From: Symbiodinium sp. CCMP2592 | Lineage: Eukaryota; Sar; Dinophyceae; Suessiales; Symbiodiniaceae | Reading direction: 5' to 3' | NCBI GenBank assembly: GCA_905221615.1 | Contig: CAJNDT010003402.1 | Coordinates: forward strand, 238,750-302,749 | DNA length: 64,000 nt | Shown: piece after piece, positions 21,063 to 32,772 of the stretch | Layout: every line of letters starts with the position of its first letter | How positions within the stretch are numbered: position 1 is the stretch's first letter | Notes under the pieces: model-generated | What the model saw: the letters and a program-made list of their open reading frames with translations, nothing else | What the model was told of the DNA's origin: nothing | Databases searched by the model: none | Made by a program: the position numbers and the translations under genes

Positions 21063-23270
21063 CTCCAAAAGCCCCAAAAGGAAATAACGTCCATGCCGAA
21101 AGCCTCAGCCCTAAAGCCCTTATCTGGGTTGTAGTTTTAGGGCTTCGAAAAGTGTTGATGAAGAGGTACCTCTATAGGGACCATAAGGGAAATTAAACAG
21201 TTTCCCAAATTGCCACCTAGTTATACTCCCTAACCTCAATCTAAACCCCTGACTCTTGCGCTACCGGTCGGAAAAAGACAGGTTCGAATCTTAGCGCGAG
21301 TCCGGAATGTGAAGGTTACTTTAGGTTCAGGGTTTCGGACTTACTAAACCCTAAACCCTAAACCCCAAACACGGCCGAGGGTTCACGGGGTGCCGTTTCC
21401 AAGTCTTGGGCTCAGGCCGTATGGATTTTGAAGCGAAGATACGGGCTTACATGGAGTTGGGTTTAGGGCTTAGGGTTTAGGCACACCGGGCCGGAAATAT
21501 GAATTATACCAGACTTTCAGTAGCATGATGAGTGCTGCAGGTACGAACAATATTCGATTTGTTCTAGCCCCGGTCTTGACTTTTACACGGAGGATCCGGG
21601 GACTTAGCAAGCACGGCCGTGAGTAATCCCAAGCGGTTTGGATTGGCTCTAACCCGAAACCTAATCGTACACCATAGTTGAACCCTAACCTACAAATAAA
21701 GTAGTTCAGCTAGTTGCATCTCTCCTGTGAGTAATTAGTCTTGGATACGGCTAGCATTGAGAGAGGGTGTTGGCCTGAGCAAAACACCAGGTAATGTTCA
21801 AGACATGTCAAGAACGTCTCAGCGACCACTGTAAGGTGTCCACAGCAATGTTCCTGGCAAAATATCCTCCTAAATCTCTCATACTAGCCTGCCCTTACAG
21901 TAGTAGCCCGTCGAGATCCCTTATGTCACTCATAGCAACCTGCATAGTAAGTAGCCCTTATACACCCCTTCTAGTCACCTTTACGAAAAAAATATCAACA
22001 TAGTTCCTCTTCGCCATGTGCAGCTCGATGTCACCCTGCAAAGCACCGTGCCTTGTCTTAATGGTACGAATATTATCGTGCTTCTCCATGTTAGTACGGT
22101 GGTAGATTTATTTTTCGTAGTAGTATTATGGCTATGAAATCATGATTATGATGGTGATGATCGTTACTAACACAAATACTGTTATTGTTGCTATTATTGC
22201 TAGTTTTGCTTTCGTATTTACTACGATTAGTAATAGTAGTCGTCGTGGTACTATTGCTAGTATGAGTTTATTGTTGTTTTGTAAAGGCACGAATTGCTCT
22301 GCTATATGTAATATATTTTAAGACTATACTTGTGCACAAAAAAATGAAGACTCAGAATAGTATCCGTTTTGGGGGATTTTATGCAACTGACTGATTGCGT
22401 GGTTCGTCTCGGTGCCCCGCGAGAAGATGGGAATCAAATTGCGTTGTTGTACTACTTCTGTTTGCTCAGGGCAAGACTTCAAAAGCAGCAACCAGATTCA
22501 ACTTGTACTGCACAGATCTCCAAGGATAGACATTGCTCTATCCGGAACAGCCGCTGCAACAACAACAATGACGACACGCACTTTTTATGGTATTTATTCT
22601 TGAAAAGCAACTTACCCTCAAATCTAGAACCTTCTACATACCCAGTCATACCCAGAAAAAAAAAGTCGCTGATGGCCTGTATATCATCAGATAGCTTAGC
22701 TTTTGAACAAATTCATGAAAATAACGATCGGCTTCGGAGATGATATTAACCTCACACCCTCTTAGGGAAGCAGTTGTAAGTTGTAACATTGTTCCCATTC
22801 CGGGTGGCTGGAAATACAGTGTTATTTTGGCAACCAATTTCCTCTGGGACTTTGATACAGAAGCTGGCACATAGGTGAAAGCTCGAAACTCCATCCGCAT
22901 GTTTCTCCAAAGATTAGGGAAGATCAAAGTTAGGATATCCAGCTGAAAAGCCAAAAATAACCTCCCCCTCACGGAACAACAAACCCGAGATTTTGATTGC
23001 ACTAACTGCACATGGCTATTGGCCGAAACTTGAAAAGCAATATCATCAAGAAGGGGTCGCAAGAGATTCAGAGGTCCACTGCAAGCTCGCGGTGTTTACA
23101 CCGTGACCTACCGTATTACTGGTACCGATTACATGCGACAACTGAAACTTTAGATACCTTTGGGTAGCAAACAATTAAACAACGCCACAAGAACATCCAA
23201 CGTCAACTGCGGAAGCCGAGTGTCTTGAAATTGACTTCCCACCTGTGCCATACGCTAAACAAGACTGTAA
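21063..23270. other. Long low-repeat stretch, no confident gene
   Basis: Few telomere-like motifs (21340-21370, 21465-21480) and no named palindromic element. 22080-22280 is rich in degenerate ATT/GAT/GTT triplets. Frames of 124 codons (plus 22369-22743) and 138 codons (minus 22646-23062) overlap slightly on opposite strands. Neither has a recognisable domain. If the window hides a spliced gene outside the LRR locus, this AT-richer interval is one place to look. Confidence 0.45.
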
Positions 23271-23371
23271 TACAGGGGCCTTAATAATTACAAACACGAT
23301 TTTGTGGGCCCCTTATGACAATTATTGGAAAACGTACCCAAAACCCTACTCCACTTGTCAAGGCCCCTATC
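23271..23371. mobile_element. Palindromic element family H
   Basis: TACAGGGGCCTTAATAATTA and CAAGGCCCCTAT, with GTGGGCCCCTTATGACAATTA in the core. Confidence 0.7.
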
Positions 23372-23539
23372 CTATGTTATAGTACCCTTATAGCAACCCT
23401 TATAGTAATCCTTGTAGGCTCCTCAGTAAGGCCCCTATAGTACAGACAGGTGGTCCTTGGCGACGAGGATGCATCCCAGCAAGGAGAGGCCTCCCGGCAA
23501 TAGCGGACATCGAAAACCCCACAGAAGCTACGCCAGGGA

Positions 23540-23846
23540 TCTGTAATAGGGTTCTATATTTAGAATAGGGCCGTTTGAAGGGTTTCCTTTAAAGGGCTCT
23601 ATAAGGGCTACTATAAGGGTTTATTTAGCATAGGGGCGTTTGAAGGGTTACAAGAGGGCTCCTTTTAAAGGGTTCCGTTTAAAGGGGTCTATAAGGGCGG
23701 CTACTGTAAGGGCTATTATAAGGATTTAGAATAGGGCCGTAACAATTACCAATACTATTTTGGGGATTCCTTACTACAGTTATCACTATAGTATAATGGG
23801 CCCCAAAACATCCCAAAACCCTATTGCAATTGTTAAAGGCCCTATA
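23540..23846. mobile_element. GGGCTCTATAAGGG tract and family H copy
   Basis: 23560-23715 repeats GGGTTCC, TTTAAAGGG and CTATAAGGG. 23730-23846 is an H element: ATAGGGCCGTAACAATTACC and TTGTTAAAGGCCCTATA. Confidence 0.65.
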
Positions 23847-24361
23847 GTAACCCAAACCCCGCAAACCGTGTCGAACTCTCGAACCCTGATTCGATCGGTA
23901 GACCCCTGCGCAAACATACCTGGCTTCTGTTCGTATATGACTGCCCCAAGCTACAAGGCAGAGTCTGCAAGGTCCAAGTAGAATCTGAAGGCGCAATTTA
24001 TGAAGTCTAGTTTGGTTTCTAATCCCCCCGAAGACCCTGAACCCTCTTCAGAAGGTATGTTCCTGCTTTCTGTAACCGCTCTACATTCAAACGGTGTCCA
24101 CGGATTTCTACCCCTTGCTTCGGAATACTCCTTAACATAGGGCGTCGTTAGTTTCATCTCGGGGTCCACAATGTTTTTGGAATGGGTCTGAGGATATTGA
24201 AATACAACAATGAGGAGCAACCCGGTTTAGGTGCTAATTCAGGACCCTATGCTATAGACAATTAAGCGGCCTGTGGCAAAGACGTGGATAAAACCGAGCG
24301 CTTCACCAAGCACGCAAGCACCTGTCAAGGCAGGATATGGGCCAACCTAAGCACAAAATCC

Positions 24362-24486
24362 CAAAGCCTTAAAGGGGTTTTAGCCTATTGGGGGTTTAGT
24401 AGGGATTAGGGTTCCCATAATAGGGTTCATATTAAGGAATCCCTACCCTAAGAATATTAAACCCCCTTTTTCGGCCTCCCATCATT
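24362..24486 (-). mobile_element. Palindromic element family I, copy 3 (inverted)
   Basis: Reverse of copies 1 and 2: GGGGTTTTAGCC and TTAGGGTTCCCATAATAGG, then GGCCTCCCATCAT at the right. The left terminus is diverged. Confidence 0.75.
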
Positions 24487-26683
24487 GGGGATTAGAGAAC
24501 TCAACCCTCAGGACTGGCATTGCTCAGGATCTCCAGCTTGGATGCAACCAGCCGATAGAACTCTAAACCTGTCTTTGTTTAGCACGCTGTTGCCGGTGAC
24601 TTGCTCTTTTGAGTGGTTTAGGGTTTGGGGAGATCTCGGCAAAGCTGGCAAACTGGAACTCTGCGAAGTTCTCCTCCTTCGGATCGCTATTACCGCAAAG
24701 ACGTACATGAATTTTGAATTCTTTTGGATGCCCACTTCACCTAGTCTACGTAGAGCTCTACGCCACCACAGTATAAGCATGGCACACAAGGGTTCCTGAG
24801 TCTTCAGTTGCCCTGAGCCGTGAAACCTGCACCCGTATCCCGATGTCCTGTTGACTGGACCTAACTTTGCCTCAGCTGTTCAGGATCTAGTTGTTGAGCC
24901 CCAAACCCTGAGCCCGTCCTACTTAGAGATCTGAATAACTCGCGCACATCATGATAAGTAACAAATAACAGTTGAACCTGTAAATCCCAGCATTCGTATC
25001 ACACAGCATATAATAGGCAAGGACAGTTTATTGCCCGAGGTCGAAAGAGCGGGAACTCCCTCCTACGTAGCACGCTCAGTGTACGACACTCTCGAGCTCG
25101 GGTTGGCACCCAGCAGCGCTGCAAAGATGGGCTTAACCTTTGTCTCGAAGGCTGTAGGCAGGGCTACAGGGTTTAGGGTTTAGGTTTGAACTTGTTCCTG
25201 CATGTGCTTTGCCACTGCTGGTTGCTACCGCCGTCTGTCCTATGGTTGTCCGAAGCCTTGAACCGCAACGCATCTTGGAAGTTTGACTCTGACCCTCAAG
25301 TTCCTGCTCGACAGAGGAGTGCTCTCTGCAGAGGCAAACCTTTCTCAAATGGCAATGGTAAGCAGCATATATGCCCATTCGGGCCATCTTCGGCATCCGA
25401 AAGGAAAATGCGACAATTTCAGAAGATGGGCTCCTCAACTAGCATCAACCCCAATTCCCAGCCCATGCTTTGGAAGACTTGTGGAGCCTGACGCTTGCAA
25501 CGCCCGTGCCAAGCCACAAACGCTACTGATCAGGGCTCCTACGAACAGGTTATTAGGGGTCAGGGTTGAGGGCCGGTACAGGGTGGCTTCGAGGTTTTGT
25601 CGCTTGAAGCTCTGGTCTCAAGGTAGTCTTGTTTTGAACAGCAAAGGTTCAAGGCTGCAAAGCTTGGGTTTTACGGCTCAAATTGCCCCGGGAGTTTGGT
25701 TGAAGGTCGAAGGCGTGGAGGAGAAATCTCATATTGGGCCGTAATAAATGGAAAAGGGTTCGGGGCTCTGTTAAAGTTTTGTTACAGTCAGAGAACAGCT
25801 TTCTGAAACACATATGAGGAGATGTTCTTACCAAATTATTCATGCCCTTTGCATAGTAATCCGTCAGCCTGCAAACGTGCCAAGGCACGCTATAGATGGA
25901 GATGCTGTCAGCCAGCGGCAGCGCGATGATGCCCACGAAGTAGCCTTCGTTCGGGGAACGCTTCCGTTTCTTCTGCTTGCGACCTAAACCCTGAAAGGGT
26001 TTAAGGTTTGGGTTTTCGGTTTTACCCAAATATCCTAGAATCAGAAACTCTCCAGGTTTAGTGTAATTGCCCCTCAAAACGGAAAGGCTGCTACTGGGGA
26101 ACCTAACACCCGCGCTCCACGACGTTGGCTCCGTGCGAAGCTGGCTCGCACTTCCAAACCTTGAACTTGCACGGAGTCCCTTACGTACTTGTCCAGTATC
26201 CTAGGGGCACTAAAGGTTGAATGTGTGGATTATGTAGGGTTTATAGTACCCCAAGAAGGCTGCAGGTTACCTACCCGACTACTAAATTGAGACCACGGAA
26301 AAAACGGAACCCGAAGAATCCACAACATAACTAACAAGCACCTGCAGAACGCACACCCAAGGCTCGAAAATCCTACACCCTAAACCCTGAACCTGAAATC
26401 CTCCCTGGAAACCTCTTCAAATCCTGTGAAAGCCCTATGGCCCGAAAAGCCTCCACTTGTAAAGCACGTGGATCAGAAACCGTGAGCCCTGAAACTCTTA
26501 ACTCCGAATCCGCAAACCTGACACCCTAACTAAACTCTGAACCTTGGCCCCTAAAACTTTGAAAACCGCATATTGTGGCTCTATGTAAACCTCTGATTAT
26601 TGAACTCCTCTATATAAGAGCCTTAACGAGCCTTATCATAAGGATCCCCGCTCCAATCTCTTCTAATCAGGGTCTTCAGTAAC
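24487..26683. other. No confident gene
   Basis: Frames at 24485-24799, 25186-25491, 25283-25744 (153 codons) and minus 25649-26077 overlap on both strands and lack recognisable domains. Sporadic telomere-like motifs only. Confidence 0.45.
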
Positions 26684-27190
26684 GTAGGGGCCATACTAGT
26701 TAGAATAAGTTTTTGCGGTAAAATATACTGAAGTTATAGCAAGGAACCCACCAAAATAGTATAGGTAATGATTGAGGCTCCTATACTAAATTCTGATAAT
26801 AGCCCGTATAGTAGCCCTTATAGACACCCTTTAAAAGGAACCCTTTAAATGGAACCCTAAACCCTTATCTTGTAGTAGCCCTTGTAGAACCCCTTAAAGG
26901 AACCCTATTCTAATTGTTGAGGCCGCTATAATCTAAACCTAAATCCTTATAATATACTGTAGCCCTTGTAGTAATCCTTATAGACCCCTTCAAAAAGAAC
27001 CCAAAACCCTTCTGAAGGGGCCTTATACATCCCTTTTAAGGAGCCCTTTACAGGAACCTTGTTCTAATTATAAAGCCCTTTAAAGGAACCTTATTCTAAC
27101 TATAGACCCCTTTAAAGGAAGCTTCTCGGACCTTATTCTAACTATAGACCCCTTTAAAGGAACCTTATTCTAATTTTGTAAGGCCCAGAC
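26684..27190. mobile_element. Family H copy plus (CTTTAAAGGAACC) tract
   Basis: 26684-26786 is an H element (GTAGGGGCCATACTAGTTAG to GAGGCTCCTATA). 26800-27180 is a low-complexity tract built from TATAGTAGCCC, CCTTTAAAGGAACC and TTATTCTAA modules, with CCCCTTTAAAGGAACCTTAT repeated two to three times near 27075-27170. Confidence 0.65.
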
Positions 27191-27194
27191 AGTA

Positions 27195-27323
27195 CCCAGA
27201 GACTCCAATATCCCTTAATTACTCCAATATCCCTTAATTAAGGATTATACCTTCAATTATAGTAGGATCCTTAATATGGATTTAAGGTATATTCCCTAGT
27301 TTAGGAATATTGGAGTCTCTGGG
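27195..27323. mobile_element. Palindromic element family C', copy 1
   Basis: CCCAGAGACTCCAATATCCC and ATATTGGAGTCTCTGGG, with TA on both outer sides (27193-27194, 27324-27325). A 19 bp stretch ACTCCAATATCCCTTAATT is tandemly doubled in the left arm. Confidence 0.85.
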
Positions 27324-27397
27324 TAACCCCAAAAGCTTACGGCAGAGCCCGGGTCATGGGCCGACGATGGCGCAACAGCCCAGGATGCCTCCGGAGT

Positions 27398-27515
27398 CTC
27401 AAAAAATGGATTTAAATCTCTTTTTTGTGGATTTTAAGTCTTGTTTTATGGATCTAATTTTTTATGGTTTTAAGTTTTTTTTATGGATGTAAGTTGTTTT
27501 CTTATGGATTTAGGC
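27398..27515. repeat. T-rich tandem repeat (TTTTATGGATTTAAGT)n
   Basis: Five to six imperfect units with TTATGGAT as the constant part. Confidence 0.75.
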
Positions 27516-27679
27516 TTTAGGACCTAGGGTTTAGGATCTAGGATTTTAGAGGATCTAGCAGGGCTTTGGCTTGCAAGTTCGTCTGGTATTTGTTTTGGGG
27601 TTCTGGCACAAGGTTCCACAGGGCGCAGCTGGAGAACTGTATGATCAGGTGCCGGACGGAAAAAACACTAAAACCCCTA

Positions 27680-28200
27680 AGCCTAAGACCCTAAACCCCA
27701 AAACACCCAAAGAGCCCTAAGACCCTAAAACCCTAAAATCCCTAAAACCATAAATTCCTAAACCCTGAAACCCTAAATCCCTGAAGCCATAAATTCCTAA
27801 ACCCTAAAACCCCAAGACCCTAAAACCAAAAAAACGAAAACATCCAAAGCGACAAGCCTGGCCTCGCAATGCGAGCCAACCACGAAGGTGGGCTGGACCC
27901 CACGGCGATCTGGACCAGTTCTTTGGAATTTCGGGTTCTAAAGTTTAGGATTCAGGGTTTAGGGTTTAGGCCCCTTTAAAGGGATCTATAGGGGTTCCTT
28001 ACAGGGATCTATAGGGTTTAGGGATTAGGGTTTAGAGCTCAGGGTTAAGGGCTTGGGGTTTAGGGTTTAGGATTCAGGGTTTAGGACCTAGGGCTCAGGG
28101 TGAAGGGCTTGGGGTTTAGGGTTCAGAGTTCAGGGTTTACCATTTAGGATTCAGGGCTCAGGGCTTATGGTTTTGGGTTGAGGGTTTAGGGCGGTTTAGG
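27680..28200. repeat. Degenerate telomere-like blocks, orientation switch
   Basis: 27680-27850 is CCCTAAA-like (with CCCTAAAACC and CCTAAATCC). 27940-28200 is TTTAGGG-like (with TTCAGGG and CTCAGGG). The strand switches across about 90 bp of unique sequence. Confidence 0.8.
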
Positions 28201-28230
28201 GCTCTGTTCCGGAACCCAGTACAGGGATTT

Positions 28231-28332
28231 GGGGGTTTCCGAAAATAGGAGACCGTAGTATAGTAACCTCAATAGTAGGATCCCTCTTATAAGGACCCCA
28301 AAATAAGTTACCCCTAATTCTCGGAAATTTCC
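28231..28332. mobile_element. Palindromic element family B, copy 2
   Basis: GGGGGTTTCCGAAAATAGG and TTCTCGGAAATTTCC, flanked by a 4 bp duplication ATTT (28227-28230, 28333-28336). Confidence 0.85.
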
Positions 28333-28443
28333 ATTTGTGTCGTGGCACATTTAACACATGAACGGGCTGGGATGTTCAGGATGTTGGGGCACATTGTTTG
28401 GGATGGCTTGAGGCTAAAGTAGAACTCCCCGACCCTACCTATC

Positions 28444-28555
28444 CTAGGATACCCAGGAACCTAAGAATAAAAAGGCCTCTCTTTTTGGTATTGGGTAACT
28501 TTATAAGGAACCTAGGACTACAAAAAGGGAATAAGGGTACTACTGGGCATCCTAG
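28444..28555 (+). mobile_element. Element family D, copy 1
   Basis: Starts CTAGGATACCCAGGAACC and ends TACTGGGCATCCTAG. The body has AATAAAAAGGCCTCTCTTTT and GGTATTGGGTAACTTTATAA. Flanked by TACCTATC (28436-28443 and 28557-28564, with one extra T before the second). Confidence 0.9.
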
Positions 28556-28694
28556 TTACCTATCAGTTTAGGGTTTATGGGAAATACACCTACCTGGAAG
28601 GCTACATATCTCTAAACTAATCTCTAACCGTAGCCTACTTACGAGTCTCCCGAGCCTCCGACCAGCACGCTCCCATGCAACACATGCCAGTATA

Positions 28695-28826
28695 CTTGGA
28701 GGGTCGGGGGACTTAGTAACTGGTTAATTTAGGGACTTATAAGTACCATAACCCCAATTAGGGTCCCTTTTAGGGTACCTATAAGTCTACTTACTACCTA
28801 CTTACTAAGTCCGCCGACCCTCCAAG
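28695..28826 (-). mobile_element. Family A variant, copy 2
   Basis: CTTGGAGGGTCGGGGGACTT and AAGTCCGCCGACCCTCCAAG with TA on each side. The core is longer than usual, with a repeated TACTTACTACC. Confidence 0.85.
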
Positions 28827-28941
28827 TACTGGGCGCTGCACTCGCAGCGCGCTAGGAAGAAGGATCCGATGATGCCGGTCCTTTGCGAGGCAGAGCGCTC
28901 GAAGGAGCCCTTGGCACCCATTCCCCCCAACCATGCTCGAA

Positions 28942-29050
28942 ATAGGGGCCTTAACAATTAGAATAAAGTTTTGGGGCATCTCATACTATGCCTATAATAT
29001 AATAAGGAACCATGAGGAACATTATTGGAAATTATTGAAGCGTCAATAGT
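28942..29050. mobile_element. Palindromic element family H, eroded
   Basis: AATAGGGGCCTTAACAATTA at the left; the right end (ATTATTGAAGCGTCAATAG) has lost GGCCCC. A minus-strand frame (28958-29368, 136 codons) runs into it and is unconvincing. Confidence 0.55.
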
Positions 29051-29473
29051 AGTCCCGACGGAGGTGACCACAAAAAACTGCCTTGAAGCTTCTCTCAAAT
29101 CTTTCGAAGCACTGACACGGCAACGGCTGCTGAACGCTGGACCTTTATCATTGCTGTCCTGGTGAAGTTTACGGCTTACGGGGAGGCTTGCAAAGTGACA
29201 GCTTCTGCTGATGATGCTGCGACTGCGACACATGATGCTTGCCAATGTGGAATTGCAGGTGCTGGGACAGTTCTCAATATACCCACATGTCAGGCACACT
29301 TCCGCTTGTGTTCGAAGTCTGCACAGTATCATCGCAGAAAACCTGCACTCCATAACATCTCGAATCATGTGACTGAGATGTGATTCATGGTCTTGAGTCT
29401 TGAAGCTGCTCTGATTTCCTGTCGTTTATTATTGCTCTTTGCTTTTTATGTACCGAAGGCTTAGGTGGCCTAA

Positions 29474-29574
29474 GGGCTTCCGAAAATAGGGGACCATAGT
29501 ATAGTACCCCAAATAGTAGGATCCTTATGAAAAAGGACCCCAGAGTAAGGTACCCCTAATTTTCGGAGACTCCC
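29474..29574. mobile_element. Palindromic element family B, copy 3
   Basis: GGGCTTCCGAAAATAGGGG and ATTTTCGGAGACTCCC. No clear flanking duplication. Confidence 0.8.
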
Positions 29575-29713
29575 ATTTGGGGGCCAACCCTCATCCTCCA
29601 CAGCCCGTTTTTCTACCCTGAACTGAAACCTTCTGAAAGCCAGAAGCCAGCTGCGAGTCCCAGCGTCTGCACGATGGCTCGACCCCAAAGCACGTCCTGT
29701 GTCTCAACCCTAA

Positions 29714-29824
29714 CTAGGATACCCAGTAACCTAGGAATAAAAAGGCCTCTCTTTTTGGTATTGGGTAACTTTATAAGGAACCAGGACTACAAAAAGGGAA
29801 TACGGGTACTACTGGGCATCCTAG
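29714..29824 (+). mobile_element. Element family D, copy 2, with 16 bp flanking repeat
   Basis: Starts CTAGGATACCCAGTAACC and ends CTGGGCATCCTAG. The exact 16 bp TGTGTCTCAACCCTAA lies immediately before (29698-29713) and immediately after (29825-29840). Confidence 0.95.
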
Positions 29825-30090
29825 TGTGTCTCAACCCTAAAGTCAGGGTTTAGGATCGTTTAGGGTTCAATTTTGAGGGTTTAGGGGAGCCTCTCTGGCT
29901 TGCATGGGGCTTGGGGAGTTTAGCGAAGGCTTCGGTTTGGGGTTTGAGGCTCTGAGGATCAGGGCTTATAGGGTTTAGGGGTTTAGGGAGGATCAGGCTC
30001 TAGCTCATGATCTAGCCTCCAACCCTAGACTCCAAGACTGTACTCATGTGATATTAGGGTTTATCCGTCCATCCCTTTCCCACCCCCACA

Positions 30091-30300
30091 CAACCAAACA
30101 ACCAAACAACCAGCCAGCCAACCAACCAACCAACCAAACAAACAAACTCTAAGTAACTAACAACAAACATGACAAACAAACAAACACATTTTCGCTTCAC
30201 GGACTTTCAATCTCCTTCCCCTGTCATCTTGACACAAGATTATGCGCAATATGCATAAATAAATAAATACATATACATATATACATATATATAGTAGACA
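30091..30300. repeat. (CCAA/CAAA)n and (TA)n simple sequence
   Basis: 30095-30190 repeats AACCAAACAACC and AACAAAC. 30255-30295 is TACATATA-rich. Confidence 0.85.
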
Positions 30301-30403
30301 GAGTTGTACCCCAAACTCTAAACCAAGGCCCTAAACCCAAGCTCAGGGATTCACATTAAGGCAACCCCCTCATCCCTAAACTCCAGACACCTCATATTAA
30401 TAT

Positions 30404-30509
30404 GGGTGGTTGTCAAAACTATGGTCCCTTCCCTTTATGGGTCCTTATTATGATACGGCACCTAATATTTAGAGTACCCAAAGAGGGGCCCTAATTTTGA
30501 CAACCACCC
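30404..30509 (+). mobile_element. Palindromic element family G, copy 2
   Basis: GGGTGGTTGTCAAAACTATG and CTAATTTTGACAACCACCC, with 4 bp duplication ATAT (30400-30403, 30510-30513). Confidence 0.9.
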
Positions 30510-30532
30510 ATATAAACCTAAACCCTGAAGTC

Positions 30533-30644
30533 CTAGGACACCCAGTAACCTAAGAATAAAAAGGCCTCTCTTTTTGGTATTGGGTAACTTTATAAGGAAC
30601 CTAGGACTACAAAAAGGGAATAAGGGTACTACTGGGCATCCTAG
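30533..30644 (+). mobile_element. Element family D, copy 3
   Basis: Same ends and body as copy 2 (CTAGGACACCCAG). Flanked by AGTC (30529-30532, 30645-30648). Confidence 0.9.
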
Positions 30645-30764
30645 AGTCTAAAGCCTCTACACACTGAAGCCACGCATTCAGCAAGCAGTTCAAAGGGTCC
30701 AGAGTGCTGAGCCCGGTGGCGCAGACCTGCGGCCCAAGGGAAAGCTTCTAGTATAGTTACTATA

Positions 30765-30874
30765 CTTAAAGGATCATGGGACTTCGTAAATAGGGTTATA
30801 ATCAGGGTAACTATACTTATAACCCCAATCAAGATACCTTTAACCTTGCTTACTAAGTCCCATGATCCTCCAAG
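30765..30874 (+). mobile_element. Family A, copy 3
   Basis: CTTAAAGGATCATGGGACTT and AGTCCCATGATCCTCCAAG with TA on each side. Confidence 0.88.
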
Positions 30875-31077
30875 TAAGGAACCCACAGGGACTATCACCA
30901 GTATCATCGTCATACTTCAAGCTCTTACGGTACTTGCAGGCTTAGGGTTGTTCATAAGTTTTGGGCTTCAGGGTCTACGGCCCATCTTTTGAAGACTCAA
31001 AGGTTTTAGGGTTAGGGCTCACTGTGTTGGCGCGGTCAGGGTTGTGGGTTCAGGAGTTCAGGGTCTAGGGCTACTGA

Positions 31078-31135
31078 CGGTTTAGGGTTTAGGGTTTAGG
31101 GTTTAGGGTTTAGGGTTTAGGGTTTAGGGTTTAGG
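31078..31135 (+). repeat. Near-perfect telomere block (TTTAGGG)8
   Basis: Eight consecutive perfect heptamers, among the cleanest blocks in the window. Confidence 0.97.
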
Positions 31136-31242
31136 GACAGGCTGGATTGAGCATTTGAGCATGTGTGTTTAGGAGCGCTGGGCATCTAAAGCTAACGTGA
31201 AGATCGACATTGCTTAGCCAGAACTTCGTGTGGTCTTATAGA

Positions 31243-31355
31243 CTAGGATACCCAGTATCCTAAGAATAAAAAGGCCTCTCTTTTTGTAAATTGGGTAACT
31301 TTATAAGGAACCTAGGACTACAAAAAGGGAATAAGGGTACTACTGGGCATCCTAG
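31243..31355 (+). mobile_element. Element family D, copy 4
   Basis: Starts CTAGGATACCCAGTATCC and ends CTGGGCATCCTAG. No flanking direct repeat seen. Confidence 0.88.
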
Positions 31356-31554
31356 TTGTTGCAGTTGGGCTAGAAGCAGCAACACTACTCCCTGTGAGGT
31401 TTGGGGGGAGAAGAACTCGTGACTCCGGTGAGACTTCCTGCCTTAGCCTGGGACTCTGTTTTGAATTTAAAACCTGAGCCTGGGAGGGCAAGTGCTCAGA
31501 TCCGGTGCCGAAGCGGAAGGAAAGAAGCCTGAACAAGCCCTGAGTGCTCCTTAG

Positions 31555-31860
31555 GGTTCCTTTAAGGGGACCTTTAGGGGTTCCTTTAAAGGGATCTATA
31601 AGGGTTCTATAAGGGGATCTATAAGGGGGCTTAGGGTTTAGGGTCTAGTTGGAGGGTCATGGGACTTAGTAAGTAGGGTTTAGGACTCCTTAAAAGGGAT
31701 CCTTAAGGGGTTCCTTAAAGGGATCTAGCGGGTTTAGGGTTTAGGGTCTACTTGGAGGATCATGGGACTTAGTAAGTAGGGTTATAAGTACCTTAATTGG
31801 GATTATAAGTATACTTACCCCAATAATAGCCTTAGTTACTAAGTCCCATGATCCTTTAAG
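31555..31860 (-). mobile_element. Family A composite, copy 4
   Basis: A first A end at about 31646 (TAGTTGGAGGGTCATGGG) is followed by a CCTTAAAGGGATC-type filler and TTTAGGG, then a complete A element at 31751-31860 with TA on each side. 31555-31640 is the same filler (GGGATCTATAAGGG). Confidence 0.8.
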
Positions 31861-32095
31861 TACCTTGGAAGAACAGCTACCGGTCAACTTAGAATGTTCC
31901 AGTGTGCTGTAGTAAATGATAGTGTATGATAGCATACTCTAGACCTCACAAGTTAGAACGTGCGCTCTCTCTGCACATCAGATGCACTGCGAGCCTGGAC
32001 ATCAATTAGGGGTTCGAGCATGTGTGTCCTTCGGGTGGATCCGCTGGGAAGCCGCTAGTTGCGTTCGGGCGGGATCTAAATTTGAAGCAGCATGT

Positions 32096-32172
32096 GGGAG
32101 ATTCCGAAAATAGGGGACCCTAATCTAGTACCCCAAATAGTAGGATCTTATTATAAGGAGCCCCAAGTGAGT
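32096..32172. mobile_element. Family B, truncated copy 4
   Basis: GGGAGATTCCGAAAATAGGG and the core TAGTAGGATC are present, but the right arm after AAGGAGCCCCAA is missing and unrelated sequence follows. Confidence 0.75.
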
Positions 32173-32293
32173 TCGGACGAGCAATGGCCTTGACTAACAT
32201 CGCCGCCAAGGCGAAGCTTGCTGCAGCAGCTATGCTCAGCCTCGCTTTTCAGAGCATCGGGATGATGGAGGCACGGCGTTTCGTGTAGGTTGT

Positions 32294-32545
32294 GGGGTTT
32301 ATGGACTTTAGAGACTAGGATACCCAGTAACCTAGGAATAAAAAGGCCTCTCTTTTTGGTATTGGGTAACTTTATAAGGAACCTAGGACTACAAAAAGGG
32401 AACAAGGGTACTACTGGGCATCCTAGTCCCCCCCTATAGATCCCTTATAGTACCCTTATAGATCCCTTACAATACCCTTATAGATCCCTTTAAAGAAACC
32501 CTTCCAGGAACCTAAAGTTCCTAGGAGGGGTTATGGACTTTAGAG
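32294..32545 (+). mobile_element. Family D-long, copy 5, with ~20 bp flanking repeat
   Basis: D core at 32315-32426, extended by TCCCCCCCTATAGATCCC and further CCCTTATAGATCCC modules to CTAGG at 32525. TTATGGACTTTAGAG occurs exactly on both sides (32299-32313, 32531-32545), extending to about 20 bp with one indel (GGGGTTT/GGGGTT). The same 3' extension follows copies 7 and 8. Confidence 0.9.
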
Positions 32546-32599
32546 TTTGGGGATTCGAGGGGTGCGGTCTTAAGGTTCGGGGCTTGGTCTTTGGAGTCC

Positions 32600-32772
32600 C
32601 GGATTCAGGGTTTAGGGTTTAGGGTTTAGGGTTTAGGGGTTTAGGGGTTTAGGGTTTAGGGTTTTAGGGTTTAGGGGTTTAGGGGTTTAGGGGTTTAGGG
32701 GTTTAGGGTTTAGGGTTTAGGGGTTTAGGGTTTAGGGGTTTAGGGGTTTTAGGGTTTAGGGTTTAGGGTTTA
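32600..32772 (+). repeat. Interstitial telomere block (TTTAGGG/TTTAGGGG)
   Basis: About 22 units mixing 7-mers and 8-mers. Confidence 0.96.

Noticed and set aside
21240..21310. tRNA-like GGTTCGAATC near 21281, and a similar GTTCGAATCCC near 42645
   Set aside because: The would-be T-stem pairs poorly, and no acceptor or D arm can be folded at the right distance.
22369..23062. 124-codon plus and 138-codon minus frames
   Set aside because: They overlap on opposite strands, and neither shows a domain or a coding-like composition strong enough to call.
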